Assembly: GCF_015670405.1 (NCBI RefSeq)
Contig: NZ_JADPBQ010000023.1
Coordinates: forward strand, 8,807-43,330
Direction of reading: 5' to 3'
Origin: Clostridium sp. 1001271B_151109_B4
Lineage (GTDB): Bacteria > Bacillota > Clostridia > Clostridiales > Clostridiaceae
Length of the DNA stretch: 34,524 nt
Of the stretch, positions 1-10,109 are shown one piece after another. The notes under the pieces are model-generated. The model had not been told where the DNA came from and searched no databases. It worked only from the letters and a program-made list of their open reading frames with translations. Both the position numbers and the translations under genes were made by a program. Numbering within the stretch: position 1 is the stretch's first letter; each line of letters starts with the position of its first letter.

Positions 1-4
1 CCGA

Positions 5-95
5 GGAGAGATGGTCGAGTTGGTTTAAGGCACCGGTCTTGAAAACCGGCGTGCGTGTGAGCGTACCCAGGGTTCGAATCCCTGTCTCTCCGCCA
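5..95 (+). tRNA. tRNA-Ser(UGA), copy 1
   Basis: The acceptor arm GGAGAGA (5-11) pairs with TCTCTCC (85-91), followed by G92 and an encoded CCA. The anticodon stem CCGGT/ACCGG encloses CTTGAAA, giving anticodon TGA (40-42). A long variable arm supports serine identity. The gene is identical over 91 nt to the copy at 791-881. Its promoter lies outside the window. Confidence 0.97.
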
Positions 96-97
96 TA

Positions 98-128
98 AGT
101 CTTTAGCATTAGCTAAAGACTTTTTTTT
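98..128 (+). terminator. Rho-independent terminator after tRNA-Ser copy 1
   Basis: GTCTTTAGC (99-107) pairs with GCTAAAGAC (112-120) and is followed by eight Ts. It begins 3 nt after the tRNA CCA end. Confidence 0.92.
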
Positions 129-156
129 GCATAAAATTACAAATTGGCGTGTAAGT

Positions 157-715
157 ATGAATAAGTTAAATGAAATATTAGAATATAATAAAATGTTTGT
201 AGAAAATAAAGAATATGAGAAATATAAAACAATAAAATATCCGGGAAAAAATCAGCAATTTTATCTTGTATAGATACACGATTAATGGAATTATTACCAA
301 AGGCCCTTAATTTGAAAAAATGGAGATGCTAAAATAGTAAAAAATGCAGGAGCTACTATAATGCATTCATTTGGAAGTATAATAAGAAGTATTATAGTTG
401 CAATTTATGAATTTAATAAAGATGAGGTATTAGTAATTGGACATAAAGGTTGTGAAGTGAGCACTATAGATGGTGAAACTACTATTAATAAAATAGTAGA
501 ACGTGGGGTGACGAGAGAAGCAATAGAAATATTGACGAAGTCAGGTATAGATATAAAGAAGTGGTTACATGGATTTGATTCTATAGAACATTCAGTATTA
601 GAAAGTGTAGAGTTAATAAAAAAAACATCCTCTGGTACCTAAAGATGTAAAAGTACATGGTTTAATAATGGATCCTTAAAGTGGAAAGCTAGAAGTAATA
701 AGTGAAGATTACTAA
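157..715 (+). pseudogene. decayed beta-class carbonic anhydrase gene
   Basis: Stitching three frames gives a near full-length small beta-carbonic anhydrase (CO2/bicarbonate interconversion, zinc enzyme). The N-terminal part contains SCIDTRL, matching the Cys-x-Asp-x-Arg zinc/catalytic motif. The middle part contains GHKGC, matching His-x-x-Cys, and the end reads KVHGLIMDP. Relative to an intact frame there is one A too few in the run at 246-251, giving TAG at 271-273. There is one A too many at 315-320 and again at 618-625, and an in-frame TAA at 677-679 where a Glu codon is expected. The natural stop is TAA at 713-715. No good ribosome binding site precedes ATG157. The 93-codon open stretch from 361 is the undamaged middle and is probably not a gene. 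Indels in A-runs can be sequencing errors, but the nonsense codon argues for real decay. Confidence 0.85.
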
Positions 716-749
716 GAAATAAAAAAATAAAAAAATTTTTAAAAATGTG

Positions 750-778
750 TTGACATAATTATTAGGCATTGATATAAT
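750..778 (+). promoter_or_regulatory. sigma-A type promoter for the tRNA-Ser pair
   Basis: TTGACA (750-755) and TATAAT (773-778) are both perfect consensus and separated by 17 bp. The tRNA begins 12 nt downstream. Confidence 0.9.
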
Positions 779-790
779 AAATCTTGTCTT

Positions 791-881
791 GGAGAGATGG
801 TCGAGTTGGTTTAAGGCACCGGTCTTGAAAACCGGCGTGCGTGTGAGCGTACCCAGGGTTCGAATCCCTGTCTCTCCGCCA
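791..881 (+). tRNA. tRNA-Ser(UGA), copy 2
   Basis: Identical over 91 nt to the copy at 5-95: acceptor GGAGAGA/TCTCTCC, anticodon TGA, long variable arm and encoded CCA. It is followed after 5 nt by tRNA-Ser(GCU), so the two are probably cut from one transcript driven by the 750-778 promoter. Confidence 0.97.
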
Positions 882-886
882 TAAGT

Positions 887-979
887 GGAGAATTACTCAA
901 GTGGCTAAAGAGGCTCCCCTGCTAAGGGAGTAGGCTGGATAATACTGGTGCGAGGGTTCGAATCCCTTGTTCTCCGCCA
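887..979 (+). tRNA. tRNA-Ser(GCU)
   Basis: Acceptor GGAGAAT (887-893) pairs with GTTCTCC (969-975), with one G-U pair at its base, then G976 and encoded CCA. CTCCC/GGGAG encloses CTGCTAA, giving anticodon GCT. The long variable arm fits serine. It reads AGC and AGU codons. Confidence 0.96.
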
Positions 980-983
980 AAAG

Positions 984-1010
984 CATCTAACGTTTGTTAG
1001 ATGTTTTTTT
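984..1010 (+). terminator. terminator of the tRNA-Ser transcript
   Basis: CATCTAAC (984-991) pairs perfectly with GTTAGATG (996-1003) across a 4-nt loop and is followed by seven Ts. Confidence 0.93.
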
Positions 1011-1103
1011 GCGTTTAAATAAAAGATATAGGCATTAGTAATATTAATAAGTATATTAACAGTGTGAAAAAAGATTAAATTCCAATTTTTCCATAATTAA
1101 TAA

Positions 1104-1132
1104 TTGTAAACGTAATATTTAAATGGTATACT
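1104..1132 (+). promoter_or_regulatory. promoter of the ROK glucokinase gene
   Basis: TTGTAA (1104-1109) and TATACT (1127-1132) are spaced by 17 bp, 44 bp upstream of the start codon. I see no catabolite-control operator that I would defend. Confidence 0.7.
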
Positions 1133-1176
1133 TTTATATAGTTAAGATAGTATGACTTAAAATAGGAGGGTAATAA

Positions 1177-2118
1177 ATGGAAAAGAAATATGTTGTAGGT
1201 GTAGATTTAGGAGGAACTAAAATTTACACAGCTTTAGTAGATTTAGAAGGAAATATTATAAAAGAAAAAACAGTTGAAACTTTAGCTAATGAAGGTGAAC
1301 AAGCTGTTATGGGAAGAATAATAGATACTATTAATTATGTTATAGATGGAACTGATAAAGACTCAATAAGATCAATTGGAATCGGTTCTCCAGGTCCATT
1401 AGATGTTAAAAATGGTATTATAATTGAAAATTCAAATTTACCTTTTAAAAACTTTGCAATAGTAAAGACAATAAGGGAAACATATGATTTACCAACTTAT
1501 TTAGATAATGATGCTAATGTTGCTACATTAGGAGAGTTTATGTTTGGTGCAGGAAAGGGTACTGAAAACATGGTATTTATTACAGCAAGCACAGGAATCG
1601 GTGGTGGAGCTGTTTTAAATGGAAAATTATTTAGAGGAGCTACAGGAAATGCATTAGAAGTTGGACATACAATAGTTGCAACTGAAGGTCCAAGATGTGG
1701 ATGTGGGAACGTTGGATGTGCAGAGGCATTTGGTTCAGGTACAGCAATTGGTAAGAGAGCTAAAGAAGCTGTAGCAAGTAATGTAGAAACAACATTAAAG
1801 AACTATGAAGATGTAACGGCTAAAGAAGTGTTTAAAGAAGCAGCTAACGGTGATAGAGTTGCTAAGAATATATTAGAAACTTCATTAACTTATCTTGGAA
1901 TAGCAGTAGCTAATACTATAACTAACTTTGACCCAGAAAAAGTTGTTATTGGTGGTGGAGTAGTTAATGGTGGAGATATAGTGTTAGATACTATAAGAAG
2001 AGTAGTTTCAGAAAGATGCATGAAAACTTTTGTTGAAAACTGTACAGTAGAAAAAGCTGTTTTAGGTGGAAAAGCAGGAGTTTTAGGAGCAGCAGCTTTA
2101 GCAATAACTGAACAATAA
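1177..2118 (+). CDS. glcK: ROK-family glucokinase
   Basis: Phosphorylates glucose with ATP in the cytoplasm, feeding glycolysis. The 313-residue length is normal for bacterial ROK glucokinases. VGVDLGGTK (residues 7-15) is the N-terminal phosphate-binding motif. N111-D112 carry the catalytic Asp. TASTGIGGGAV is the second phosphate-binding segment. E161/H164 and the CGCGNVGC cluster (C174, C176, C181) form the ROK zinc-binding signature. An AGGAGG site sits at good spacing before ATG1177. The gene is monocistronic: promoter at 1104-1132 and strong terminator at 2133-2181. Other ROK sugar kinases are possible, but the N-terminal motif and absence of a DNA-binding domain favour glucokinase. Confidence 0.9.
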   Translation: MEKKYVVGVDLGGTKIYTALVDLEGNIIKEKTVETLANEGEQAVMGRIIDTINYVIDGTDKDSIRSIGIGSPGPLDVKNGIIIENSNLPFKNFAIVKTIRETYDLPTYLDNDANVATLGEFMFGAGKGTENMVFITASTGIGGGAVLNGKLFRGATGNALEVGHTIVATEGPRCGCGNVGCAEAFGSGTAIGKRAKEAVASNVETTLKNYEDVTAKEVFKEAANGDRVAKNILETSLTYLGIAVANTITNFDPEKVVIGGGVVNGGDIVLDTIRRVVSERCMKTFVENCTVEKAVLGGKAGVLGAAALAITEQ

Positions 2119-2132
2119 TAACAATTTTAAGA

Positions 2133-2181
2133 AAAGCTACAACACGTAGAGAATATCTATAGGTGTTGTAGCTTTATTTTT
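2133..2181 (+). terminator. terminator of glcK
   Basis: A 13-bp stem pairs AAAGCTACAACAC (2133-2145) with GTGTTGTAGCTTT (2163-2175) around a 17-nt loop and is followed by a T-rich stretch. Confidence 0.88.
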
Positions 2182-2260
2182 ACAATAAATATATTATTTT
2201 AAATAGGTAATTAGAAAAGTAGTAAAAGCAATAGTATTATTAATGTAGGGTGGGGTTAAA

Positions 2261-2779
2261 TTGATTTATGGAAATAAAATATATTTAAGAGAAATATTAA
2301 AAGAAGATATTGATGTAGCTTATAATTTATGCTCTGATAGTGAAGTATTAAAATATAATGGTGATCAATATGGAGTATTATCAAAAAAATATATAATTGA
2401 GCATTTAAAATATTTAAACATACCTTCAAGAAGAAATTATGTAATTGTAGATAAACAAAGCAATATTGTAGGCGTAATAATATATTCTGAAGATAAATAT
2501 GCTAGAAATGTATATAGTATTAGCATAACTATAGGTAAAAAATATTGGCGTAAAGGATATGGAAGTGATGCAATACATACTATTTTAGGGTATTTATTTG
2601 GAAAAATAAAAGCTCATAAAGTTGAGTTAGAAGTTGTAAGAGAAAATGAAGCTGCAATATTGTGTTATAAAAAGTGTGGATTTATAGAAGAGGGGATAAG
2701 AAGGAGTAAATATTATTACCAGGGAGAATATTTAGATACTATTATAATGGGGCTATTAAAGGAAGAATATAAATGGTAA
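2261..2779 (+). CDS. GNAT N-acetyltransferase (RimJ/RimL-like)
   Basis: A 172-residue acetyl-CoA-dependent N-acetyltransferase. It opens with the RimJ/RimL-type pattern [11 protein letters not shown]. Near residues 95-102 RKGYGSDA is the acetyl-CoA pyrophosphate-binding motif (R/Q-x-x-G-x-G/A). [21 protein letters not shown] is, in shorter pieces ([13 protein letters not shown]), the conserved C-terminal strand-helix of the fold. The substrate cannot be read from sequence; ribosomal protein N-termini, polyamines or small molecules are possible. The start is TTG2261, with a G-rich binding site (GGGTGGGG) just upstream; no in-frame ATG fits better. It ends 10 nt before the addB start, so it probably leads the addBA operon. 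Confidence 0.85.
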   Translation: MIYGNKIYLREILKEDIDVAYNLCSDSEVLKYNGDQYGVLSKKYIIEHLKYLNIPSRRNYVIVDKQSNIVGVIIYSEDKYARNVYSISITIGKKYWRKGYGSDAIHTILGYLFGKIKAHKVELEVVRENEAAILCYKKCGFIEEGIRRSKYYYQGEYLDTIIMGLLKEEYKW

Positions 2780-2789
2780 GGAGTTGCAT

Positions 2790-5700
2790 ATGGGAATTAG
2801 ATTTATTTTTGGTAGAGCTGGTTCTGGAAAAAGTTATTATTGTTTAAATCAAATAAAGAAAAAATTAGAAAATGATAAAAATAATAAATTAATATTACTT
2901 GTACCAGATCAATATACATTTCAAACTGAAAAGAAATTATTAGAGTATATAGGAGAAAGAGCATTAATTAGAGCTGAAGTATTAAGCTTCAAAAGAATGG
3001 CTACAAGGGTATTTGATAGATGTGGTGGCAGGGCAATTAACGTAATAGAGGATTCAGGAAAAAATATGCTTATTTATAAGCTATTAAAGGATAAAGGAGA
3101 AGAACTTCAATATTTTAATAGAATTAGTAAGCAGCAAGGCTTTGTTGGAATAGTATCAAAGTCAATAACTGAATTTAAGAAGTATAATATTTCCGAGGAA
3201 ATTTTAAGAGAAAAAGAATTACAAATAGATAATAAGGATTTAAAAGAAAAGGTAACTGACTTAGCATCTATTTATAAAACATTCAATGAAAATCTTCATA
3301 AAGGATATATAGATTCAGAAGATATATTATCTATTTTAGCAAAAAAGTTAAAAGAATGTGAGCTATATAATGATGCTGAAATATGGGTAGACGAATTTAC
3401 AACATTTACCCCACAGCAGTTAGAAATTTTAAAGGTATTAGCTAAACAATGTAAGAATATAAACATTACTTTATGTAGTGACGGTCAAATTCAGTTTACT
3501 GAAGGTGAAACTGATATATTTGACGTAATAAAAAATACGGAAAATAGATTATTAAAAATGATGCAAGAAAATAATATTGCATATAAGGAGCCTGTTAACT
3601 TAAATAAAGAAAATATATATAGATTTAAAGAAAGTAAAGAGTTAGGTCATATAGAAAAATACTTCTTTAACTTTCCATTTAAAATATATAAGGATGAATG
3701 TAAAGATATAAGATTATATAAAGCTAATAATAATTATTCTGAAATAGAGTGGGTGGCTCAAGATATTTTAAGACTTGTTAGAGATAAGGGTTATAGATAT
3801 AAGGATATAGCTGTTGTTTGTAGAGAAATAGATAGTTACGATAAGATTACTTCAGTTATATTTAATGAATATAATATTCCATATTTTCTTGATAAGAAAA
3901 GGGAGATATTAAGTAACCCATTAGTAGTACTAATAATATCAGCATTAGAAATATTAAGTACTAATTGGTCTTATGAAAGTGTATTTAAATATGTTAAGAG
4001 TGGGCTTGTAACATTAGAATCAACATATATTGATAAATTAGAAAATTATATTTTAGCTAATGGGATTAAGGGTTATAAGTGGACTCGTGATTTAATATGT
4101 AGTACAGATGAAGAGTTAACTCAAGAAGAAATTGAAGTTTTTGAGTATATGGAAGAAGTCAGAAGACCAATAATTAATTTATATAATAAGATAAAAGGTG
4201 ATGTTACAGTAAAAAAATATTGTACAGCATTATATGAATTCTTATTAGAGATAAATGCTTTTGAAACTATGGATAGGTGGCTTGAAAACTTTAGTACACA
4301 AGGAATGCAAGATAAGATTAAGGAGTATACCCAAGTACCATCTATAGTAATGGATATGTTAGATCAAGCTGTAGAAGTATTAGGTGATGAAGAAGTTGAT
4401 TTAAAGACTTTTTCGAAGATATTAATATCAGGATTTGAAGAAAAAGAAATTGGTGTAATTCCTATGGCATTAGATCAAGTAAATATAGGTGATATAGCAA
4501 GAATAAAGGGTAGAGATGTAAAGGCGCTTTATATAGTTGGCGCTAATGATGGGGTATTACCATCAGCTAATAAGGATGAAGGTATATTATCTGATGAAGA
4601 TAGACTTGAATTAAAACAATTAGGAATTGAACTTGCTAGCGATACAAGAAGCCGAATATTTGAAGAGCAATTTATGGTTTATACAGCTTTAACTATACCT
4701 TCAAATTATTTAATGGTAACTTATCCAATGGCAGATTTTGAAGGAAAGTCCTTAAGACCATCAATAATAATACCAAGATTAAAAAAGATTTTACCTAGAT
4801 TACAAGAAGAAAGTGAAATATTTAATAAGAATTTATTTAACGATAAATATTATAATATAACAGCACCAACTCCAACATTTAATGAACTTATAGAAGCGTT
4901 AAGAAAGGAATATGAAAAGGAGGAAATTGACCCTCATTGGGTAGAAACTTTTAAGTGGTTTGAAGAAAGTGATGAATTTAAGGATAGAACTAAAATTATC
5001 TTTAATGGATTAAATTATACTAATCTAGTTGAAAGAATTCCAAGAGAAAAAATGAAGAAGCTTTATAGTAATGATAATGGAAGATTAATGTTTAGTGTTT
5101 CAAGAATAGAAAAATATGCGCAATGTCCTTTTAGCTATTATGTTCAATATGGATTAAAGGCTAAGGATAGAAAAGTATATGAATTTTCAGCTCCAGACTT
5201 AGGTTCATTTATGCATGACATATTAGATCAATTTACAAATAAAATAAGAAAAGAAAATATATCATGGAGCGATTTAACTAAGGATAGATGTAGTGAAATA
5301 GTTAATGAATTAGTTAATACTAAACTTAAAAATGAGACTAATTCTATTTTAAATAGTAATAAGAAGTATCAATATTTCTCAGAAAGATTTAAAAAAACTA
5401 TAAGTAAATCTGTAACTGTAATATCAGAGCAAATGAGAAAAGGTGAATTTGATATATTTAAGAGTGAATTTGATTTTGGTGATTTTAAAGATTCAGATCC
5501 AATAAAATTAGAATTGCCTTCTAAGGAGACAGTTTATTTAAAGGGTAGAGTTGATAGAATAGATAAGGTTGAATTAAATGGAGAAACTTATATAAGAATA
5601 GTTGATTACAAGTCAGGTTCAAAAAGTTTTGATTTGAATGAATTGTATTATGGATTACAAATTCAGTTATTAGTTTATTTAGATGCAATACTAAAAAACT

Positions 5701-6221
5701 CAGAACAGATTTTAAAAACTCAATGTATGCCTGGTGGAATATTATACTTTAAAATAGATAATCCGATAATTAAATCTAAAAAGGCATTAAGTGAAGAAGA
5801 AATCCAGATAGAAGTATTAAAGAAGTTAAAGATGGATGGATTATTATTAAAAAATGTAGAGCTTGTAAAAGCTATGGATAATGATATGGAAACATACTCA
5901 TTAATAATACCAGCTGCATTTAAGAAAGATGGAGATTTTACAAGTACTAGTTCAGTGGTAACGGAATTACAGTTTGAATTATTAAGAAATTATGTTAATG
6001 ATAAAATGATTGAAATATGTGAAGAGATGCTTAGTGGAGAAGTTAAAATAGAACCTTGTAAATCTTCAAAGGTAACATATTGTGATTACTGTGATTATTC
6101 TGCAATTTGTCAATTTGATACTTCGATAAGGGATAATAAGTATAAAATTATCTTGAAGAAGAAAAAGGATGATCTATGGAATGCAATGGAAAACAAAGTA
6201 AAAGAGGAGGAGAGTAAGTAA
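2790..6221 (+). CDS. addB: AddAB helicase-nuclease, subunit B
   Basis: Subunit B of the AddAB enzyme, which resects double-strand breaks and loads recombination at Chi sites; this is the Firmicute counterpart of RecBCD. The protein has 1,144 codons including stop, the family's usual length. FGRAGSGKS (residues 7-15) is a Walker A motif. The C-terminal RecB-like nuclease shows GRVDRID and VDYKSG (D939, K941) and a [10 protein letters not shown] helix. Four cysteines (C779, then C1098, C1101, C1107 in [10 protein letters not shown] context) match the Fe-S cluster that holds the nuclease domain. ATG2790 is chosen over TTG2784 because TAAGGAG (2777-2783) lies 6 nt before the ATG but abuts the TTG. 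It ends 2 nt before addA, a classic operon pair. Confidence 0.96.
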   Translation: MGIRFIFGRAGSGKSYYCLNQIKKKLENDKNNKLILLVPDQYTFQTEKKLLEYIGERALIRAEVLSFKRMATRVFDRCGGRAINVIEDSGKNMLIYKLLKDKGEELQYFNRISKQQGFVGIVSKSITEFKKYNISEEILREKELQIDNKDLKEKVTDLASIYKTFNENLHKGYIDSEDILSILAKKLKECELYNDAEIWVDEFTTFTPQQLEILKVLAKQCKNINITLCSDGQIQFTEGETDIFDVIKNTENRLLKMMQENNIAYKEPVNLNKENIYRFKESKELGHIEKYFFNFPFKIYKDECKDIRLYKANNNYSEIEWVAQDILRLVRDKGYRYKDIAVVCREIDSYDKITSVIFNEYNIPYFLDKKREILSNPLVVLIISALEILSTNWSYESVFKYVKSGLVTLESTYIDKLENYILANGIKGYKWTRDLICSTDEELTQEEIEVFEYMEEVRRPIINLYNKIKGDVTVKKYCTALYEFLLEINAFETMDRWLENFSTQGMQDKIKEYTQVPSIVMDMLDQAVEVLGDEEVDLKTFSKILISGFEEKEIGVIPMALDQVNIGDIARIKGRDVKALYIVGANDGVLPSANKDEGILSDEDRLELKQLGIELASDTRSRIFEEQFMVYTALTIPSNYLMVTYPMADFEGKSLRPSIIIPRLKKILPRLQEESEIFNKNLFNDKYYNITAPTPTFNELIEALRKEYEKEEIDPHWVETFKWFEESDEFKDRTKIIFNGLNYTNLVERIPREKMKKLYSNDNGRLMFSVSRIEKYAQCPFSYYVQYGLKAKDRKVYEFSAPDLGSFMHDILDQFTNKIRKENISWSDLTKDRCSEIVNELVNTKLKNETNSILNSNKKYQYFSERFKKTISKSVTVISEQMRKGEFDIFKSEFDFGDFKDSDPIKLELPSKETVYLKGRVDRIDKVELNGETYIRIVDYKSGSKSFDLNELYYGLQIQLLVYLDAILKNSEQILKTQCMPGGILYFKIDNPIIKSKKALSEEEIQIEVLKKLKMDGLLLKNVELVKAMDNDMETYSLIIPAAFKKDGDFTSTSSVVTELQFELLRNYVNDKMIEICEEMLSGEVKIEPCKSSKVTYCDYCDYSAICQFDTSIRDNKYKIILKKKKDDLWNAMENKVKEEESK

Positions 6222-6223
6222 AT

Positions 6224-9200
6224 ATGGCAGAAACTAAATGGACTAATGAACAGCTTCAAGCAATTGAAACTAGAAGATGCAATTTACTTGTAGCAGCCGC
6301 CGCGGGTTCAGGTAAAACAGCTGTTTTAGTTGAAAGAATTATAAGAATAATAACCAATGAAGAAAATCCAGTAGATATTGATAAGCTTTTGGTTGTTACT
6401 TTTACTAGTGCAGCAGCTTCGGAGATGAGAGAAAGAATAGCAGCTGCTATATCGAAAGCTTTAGAGAAGACTCCTAACTCTAAAAATCTTCAAAGACAGC
6501 TTACTTTATTGGGAAGAGCTAATATAACTACTATGCATTCTTTTTGTTTAGATGTAATTAAAAATTATTTTTATACTATTGATTTGGATCCTAGCTTTAG
6601 AATCGGGGATGAGACAGAAGCAACATTAATGAAAAATGAAATAATAGAAGAGCTTTTTGAAGAGTATTATGAAGAGGATAATGAAGAATTTAAGGAGTTA
6701 ATAGAAGCATATAGTGGCGCTAAAGATGATGAAAAATTAAAAGAAATGATACTTTCTTTATATAGATTTTCTATGAGCGGACCTTGGCCTGGGAAATGGT
6801 TGATTGAAAAAGCAGAAGCTTTTAATATTACTACTTTAGAAGAACTTGATAAAAGTGAATGGGTAAAGGTATTAAAAGATAGCTTAAGAGTAGAATTAAA
6901 TGGATTCTTAAATATGTATAAGAAGGCAATTGAGATAATTAAGGATACTGATGGATTAGAGCCATATTTAGATGCTTTTAATAGTGATTATGGATATTTA
7001 GAAAGATCTTATGAAAGCTTAAATGGAAGCTTAAATGACATTTATATTGCTTTAAATTCTATTTCATTTATTAAGCTAAAGACTATTAAGAAGAATCAAG
7101 TTTCAGATGAAAATGCTCAAAATTCAGTTAAGGGCATAAGAGACTCAGTTAAGAAAAAAATAAAATCATTAATTGAAAATACTTTTGAATTTACTCCACA
7201 AGAAGCTTTAGAGGGAATAATGGAAGTGTATCCTTTTATGAAGACTTTAGCTACTGTAACTCTTGAGTTCTCAAAGCGATTTGATGAAAAGAAAAGAGAA
7301 AAAAACATATTAGACTTTAATGACTTAGAGCACCTTTGTTTAAAAATATTAATTGATAGGGATGAAAATAATAATATTGTACCTTCAAAGGTTGCAGAAC
7401 ATTTTATGGAGTTCTTTGATGAAGTATTAGTAGATGAATATCAAGATTCTAACAATGTTCAAGAAACTATAATAGATTTAGTTTCAAGAAGAAAATTAAA
7501 AGAGTCTAATGTATTTATGGTTGGTGATGTTAAACAAAGTATATATAGATTTAGGCAGGCAAAACCTGAACTGTTTTTAGATAAATATAATAGATATTCT
7601 TTAGAGGGTGAAAGTAAGGATAGAAAAATCCAATTATATAAAAACTTTAGAAGTAGGCAAGAGGTTATAGAAGGCGTAAACTATATATTTAAAATGGTTA
7701 TGTCTGAAACTGTTGGTGAACTTGAATATACTGATGAAGAGGCATTGAACTTAGGAGCAAGTTTTAAGGATGTAGATGATGAAATTTCAATAGTAGGTGG
7801 AGAAATTGAACTTCATATATTAGATAAATCAGGTATTGTTAAGGAAGAAGAAATTGAAGTTGTAGATGAAGACAATGAAGGTGGAAGTAAAGAAGAGGAA
7901 GAAGATATAGATGCTATTACTCTTGAAGCTAAAATTGTTGCAAAAAGAATAAAGGAATTATTTGAATCTAAAGATGGTAAAAAGTTTAAAGTATTTGATA
8001 AAGATACTAATGAATATAGAGATGTTAGATATAAGGATATAGTTATTCTTTTAAGAGCAACAAAAAATTGGGCAGAAATATTTTTAGATGAATTAGGTTC
8101 AGAAGGTATTCCAGTGTATGCTGATACAGGTAGTGGATATTTTGAATCTATTGAAATTAGAACTATAATGTCACTATTAAAAATAATTGATAATCCACTT
8201 CAGGATGTACCTATGATAGCAACTTTAAGATCACCTATAGTTGGATTTACGGCTGAGGAGTTAAGTGATTTAAGGCTATTAAATAAGGATTTATATTTTT
8301 ATGAAATAATAAAGGAAGTATGCGAAGGGAACTATGAGGTTAATAATGAATTAAAGTTTAAATGTATTAACTTTATAGTGGCATTAACTAAGTGGAGAGA
8401 AAAATCTATTTATACTCCAATAGATGAATTTATATGGTATTTATATATGGATACTGCATTTTATGGATATGTTGGAGCGATGCCTAATGGAAAGCTTAGA
8501 CAGGCAAACTTAAAAATTCTTTTCCAAAGAGCGAAACAATATGAAAGCACTAGCTTTAAAGGATTATTTAATTTTATAAACTTTATTAATAAGTTAAGAA
8601 AATCTTCTGGTGATATGGGAAGTGCAAAGGTACTTGGTGAAAATGAAGATGTAGTAAGAATTATGAGTATTCATAAAAGTAAAGGCTTAGAGTTCCCCGT
8701 AGTATTCACTAGTGGAATGGGTAAACAATTTAACTTAATGGATTTATCAAATTCTATTTTATATCATGAAGAATTAGGGTTTGGTCCTAGTTATGTTAAT
8801 TTAGAAACTAGAAATTCATATTCAACATTAGCAAAAGAAGCTATAAAGAAAAGGATAAGATTAGAGACTTTATCTGAAGAAATGAGAATACTGTATGTTG
8901 CATTTACTAGAGCTAAAGAAAAGTTAATTATTACTGGAGCAACTAGTAATTTAGAAAAATCAATTAATAATTGGATATCTTCAGCTTCCTTAGATGAAAA
9001 TATAGTATTGCCTTCAGAAGTCTTAAAAGGAAAATCATATTTAGATTGGATTGCTATGGCAATGTGTAAACATACCTGTGGAGAAAAGTTAAGAGGGGTT
9101 ACGGGTGCTACCAGAGATTTAATTACTAGTGACTTTTCCACATGGAATATCAAATTCTGGACTAAAGATTTATTAACAGTGGATAAAAATTTAGAGACTG

Positions 9201-9985
9201 TGGATAAAATTGAAGAAGATAGCCTGTTTATAACTTCTGAAGATATAGTTGTTGATAAAGAAATAAAGAGAAGGCTTGATTATAAATATAAGTTTATAGA
9301 GGGAGCAATGTTACCGAGTAATATTTCTGTATCAGATTTAAAAAAGAAAGAATTTACTTATGGAGATGAAATCCATGATACTGTAGAAGTATTTAAAGAA
9401 AAGGAAATTTTAAAACCTAAATTTTTAAAAGAGGAAAAAGGATTATCGGCAGCTGAAAGAGGAACTGTAATTCACTATGTTATGCAAAGATTAAATTATG
9501 ATAGAGTAAATAGTGATTCTGAAATAAAGGCCCAAATTGAAGAAATGGTATTAGATAATTCATTAACTGAAAAAGAGGCTTCTGTTGTTTGGTATAAAAA
9601 AATATATAAATTCTTTATTAGTCCGTTAGGTGAAAGATTAGTAAAATCTTATAAAGAAGGAAGATTGGTAAGTAGGGAATTACCTTTCTTTACTGAACTA
9701 AGTAGCGTAGAATATAATACAGAATTAAGTAGAGATGTTTATATTGATGAAAAGATTAGGCTTCAAGGGATAATAGATTGTTTCTTTGAAGAAGAGGATG
9801 GAATAGTACTTTTAGATTATAAGACTGATTATGTTGAAGAAGGTAATGAAGATGAGATTATTGAAAGATATAGAGCTCAACTTAAGTACTATAAAAATGC
9901 TTTAGAAAAAATAACAGGGAAAAGAGTAAAGGAAAGTTATCTTTATTTATTTGGAATAGATAAAGGAGTTTTAGTAAAAGAATAA
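6224..9985 (+). CDS. addA: AddAB helicase-nuclease, subunit A
   Basis: The UvrD/SF1A helicase and second nuclease of AddAB, acting with AddB on broken DNA ends. All helicase motifs are visible in order: Walker [10 protein letters not shown] (residues 24-32), motif II VDEYQD (D404-E405), [31 protein letters not shown] and [12 protein letters not shown]. The C-terminal nuclease has [31 protein letters not shown] (D1198, K1200) and YRAQLKYY. The length of 1,253 residues is typical. An AGGAGGAG site lies within the end of addB, 2 nt downstream of whose stop it starts, implying translational coupling. A mildly acidic stretch near residues 545-565 is a probable linker. Confidence 0.97.
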   Translation: MAETKWTNEQLQAIETRRCNLLVAAAAGSGKTAVLVERIIRIITNEENPVDIDKLLVVTFTSAAASEMRERIAAAISKALEKTPNSKNLQRQLTLLGRANITTMHSFCLDVIKNYFYTIDLDPSFRIGDETEATLMKNEIIEELFEEYYEEDNEEFKELIEAYSGAKDDEKLKEMILSLYRFSMSGPWPGKWLIEKAEAFNITTLEELDKSEWVKVLKDSLRVELNGFLNMYKKAIEIIKDTDGLEPYLDAFNSDYGYLERSYESLNGSLNDIYIALNSISFIKLKTIKKNQVSDENAQNSVKGIRDSVKKKIKSLIENTFEFTPQEALEGIMEVYPFMKTLATVTLEFSKRFDEKKREKNILDFNDLEHLCLKILIDRDENNNIVPSKVAEHFMEFFDEVLVDEYQDSNNVQETIIDLVSRRKLKESNVFMVGDVKQSIYRFRQAKPELFLDKYNRYSLEGESKDRKIQLYKNFRSRQEVIEGVNYIFKMVMSETVGELEYTDEEALNLGASFKDVDDEISIVGGEIELHILDKSGIVKEEEIEVVDEDNEGGSKEEEEDIDAITLEAKIVAKRIKELFESKDGKKFKVFDKDTNEYRDVRYKDIVILLRATKNWAEIFLDELGSEGIPVYADTGSGYFESIEIRTIMSLLKIIDNPLQDVPMIATLRSPIVGFTAEELSDLRLLNKDLYFYEIIKEVCEGNYEVNNELKFKCINFIVALTKWREKSIYTPIDEFIWYLYMDTAFYGYVGAMPNGKLRQANLKILFQRAKQYESTSFKGLFNFINFINKLRKSSGDMGSAKVLGENEDVVRIMSIHKSKGLEFPVVFTSGMGKQFNLMDLSNSILYHEELGFGPSYVNLETRNSYSTLAKEAIKKRIRLETLSEEMRILYVAFTRAKEKLIITGATSNLEKSINNWISSASLDENIVLPSEVLKGKSYLDWIAMAMCKHTCGEKLRGVTGATRDLITSDFSTWNIKFWTKDLLTVDKNLETVDKIEEDSLFITSEDIVVDKEIKRRLDYKYKFIEGAMLPSNISVSDLKKKEFTYGDEIHDTVEVFKEKEILKPKFLKEEKGLSAAERGTVIHYVMQRLNYDRVNSDSEIKAQIEEMVLDNSLTEKEASVVWYKKIYKFFISPLGERLVKSYKEGRLVSRELPFFTELSSVEYNTELSRDVYIDEKIRLQGIIDCFFEEEDGIVLLDYKTDYVEEGNEDEIIERYRAQLKYYKNALEKITGKRVKESYLYLFGIDKGVLVKE

Positions 9986-9998
9986 TTATTAAATAGAT

Positions 9999-10096
9999 AG
10001 GCTAGCAGAAAAATGATATGATCACTTTATGGTAGACAGTTAAAATAATAAAGACTGCTACTTGAGAGGGAGCATATCAGAATTTTGCTAGCCTTT
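9999..10096. terminator. addA/cca bidirectional hairpin, split by an insertion
   Basis: AGGCTAGCA (9999-10007) is the exact reverse complement of TGCTAGCCT (10086-10094). These arms lie between the convergent addA and cca genes, as expected of a shared terminator. They are now separated by 78 bp, nearly all of it the palindromic element at 10014-10079. T-tracts on either side are short, so termination strength is uncertain. Confidence 0.6.
10014..10079. mobile_element. 66-bp MITE-like palindrome with IS3-like ends
   Basis: The left end TGATATGATCACTTTATGG followed by TAGACAGT is inverted at the right end as TGATATGCTCCCTCTCAAG followed by TAGCAGT. About 19 of 26 positions match, allowing one gap. 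Ends starting TG and containing GTAGACA resemble terminal repeats of IS3-family elements (inference from memory of the family). There is no coding capacity. GAA occurs at 10008-10010 and 10080-10082 and may be a 3-bp target duplication, but three unmatched As at 10011-10013 make this uncertain. Confidence 0.55.
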
Positions 10097-10109
10097 AGTG
10101 CATTATACA

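Noticed and set aside
361..642. A genuine 93-residue protein
   Set aside because: It is the internal part of the carbonic anhydrase pseudogene; flanking frames continue the same protein and its ATG has no binding site.
1020..1103. Additional gene or RNA between the tRNA terminator and the glcK promoter
   Set aside because: It is AT-rich sequence without ORF, hairpin or tRNA features.
2784..2789. TTG start for addB
   Set aside because: The binding site directly abuts this codon; ATG2790 has correct spacing.
9999..10096. Riboswitch or structured ncRNA after addA
   Set aside because: The nested hairpin is better explained by an inverted-repeat insertion in a terminator; no known riboswitch core is visible and both flanking genes point towards it.
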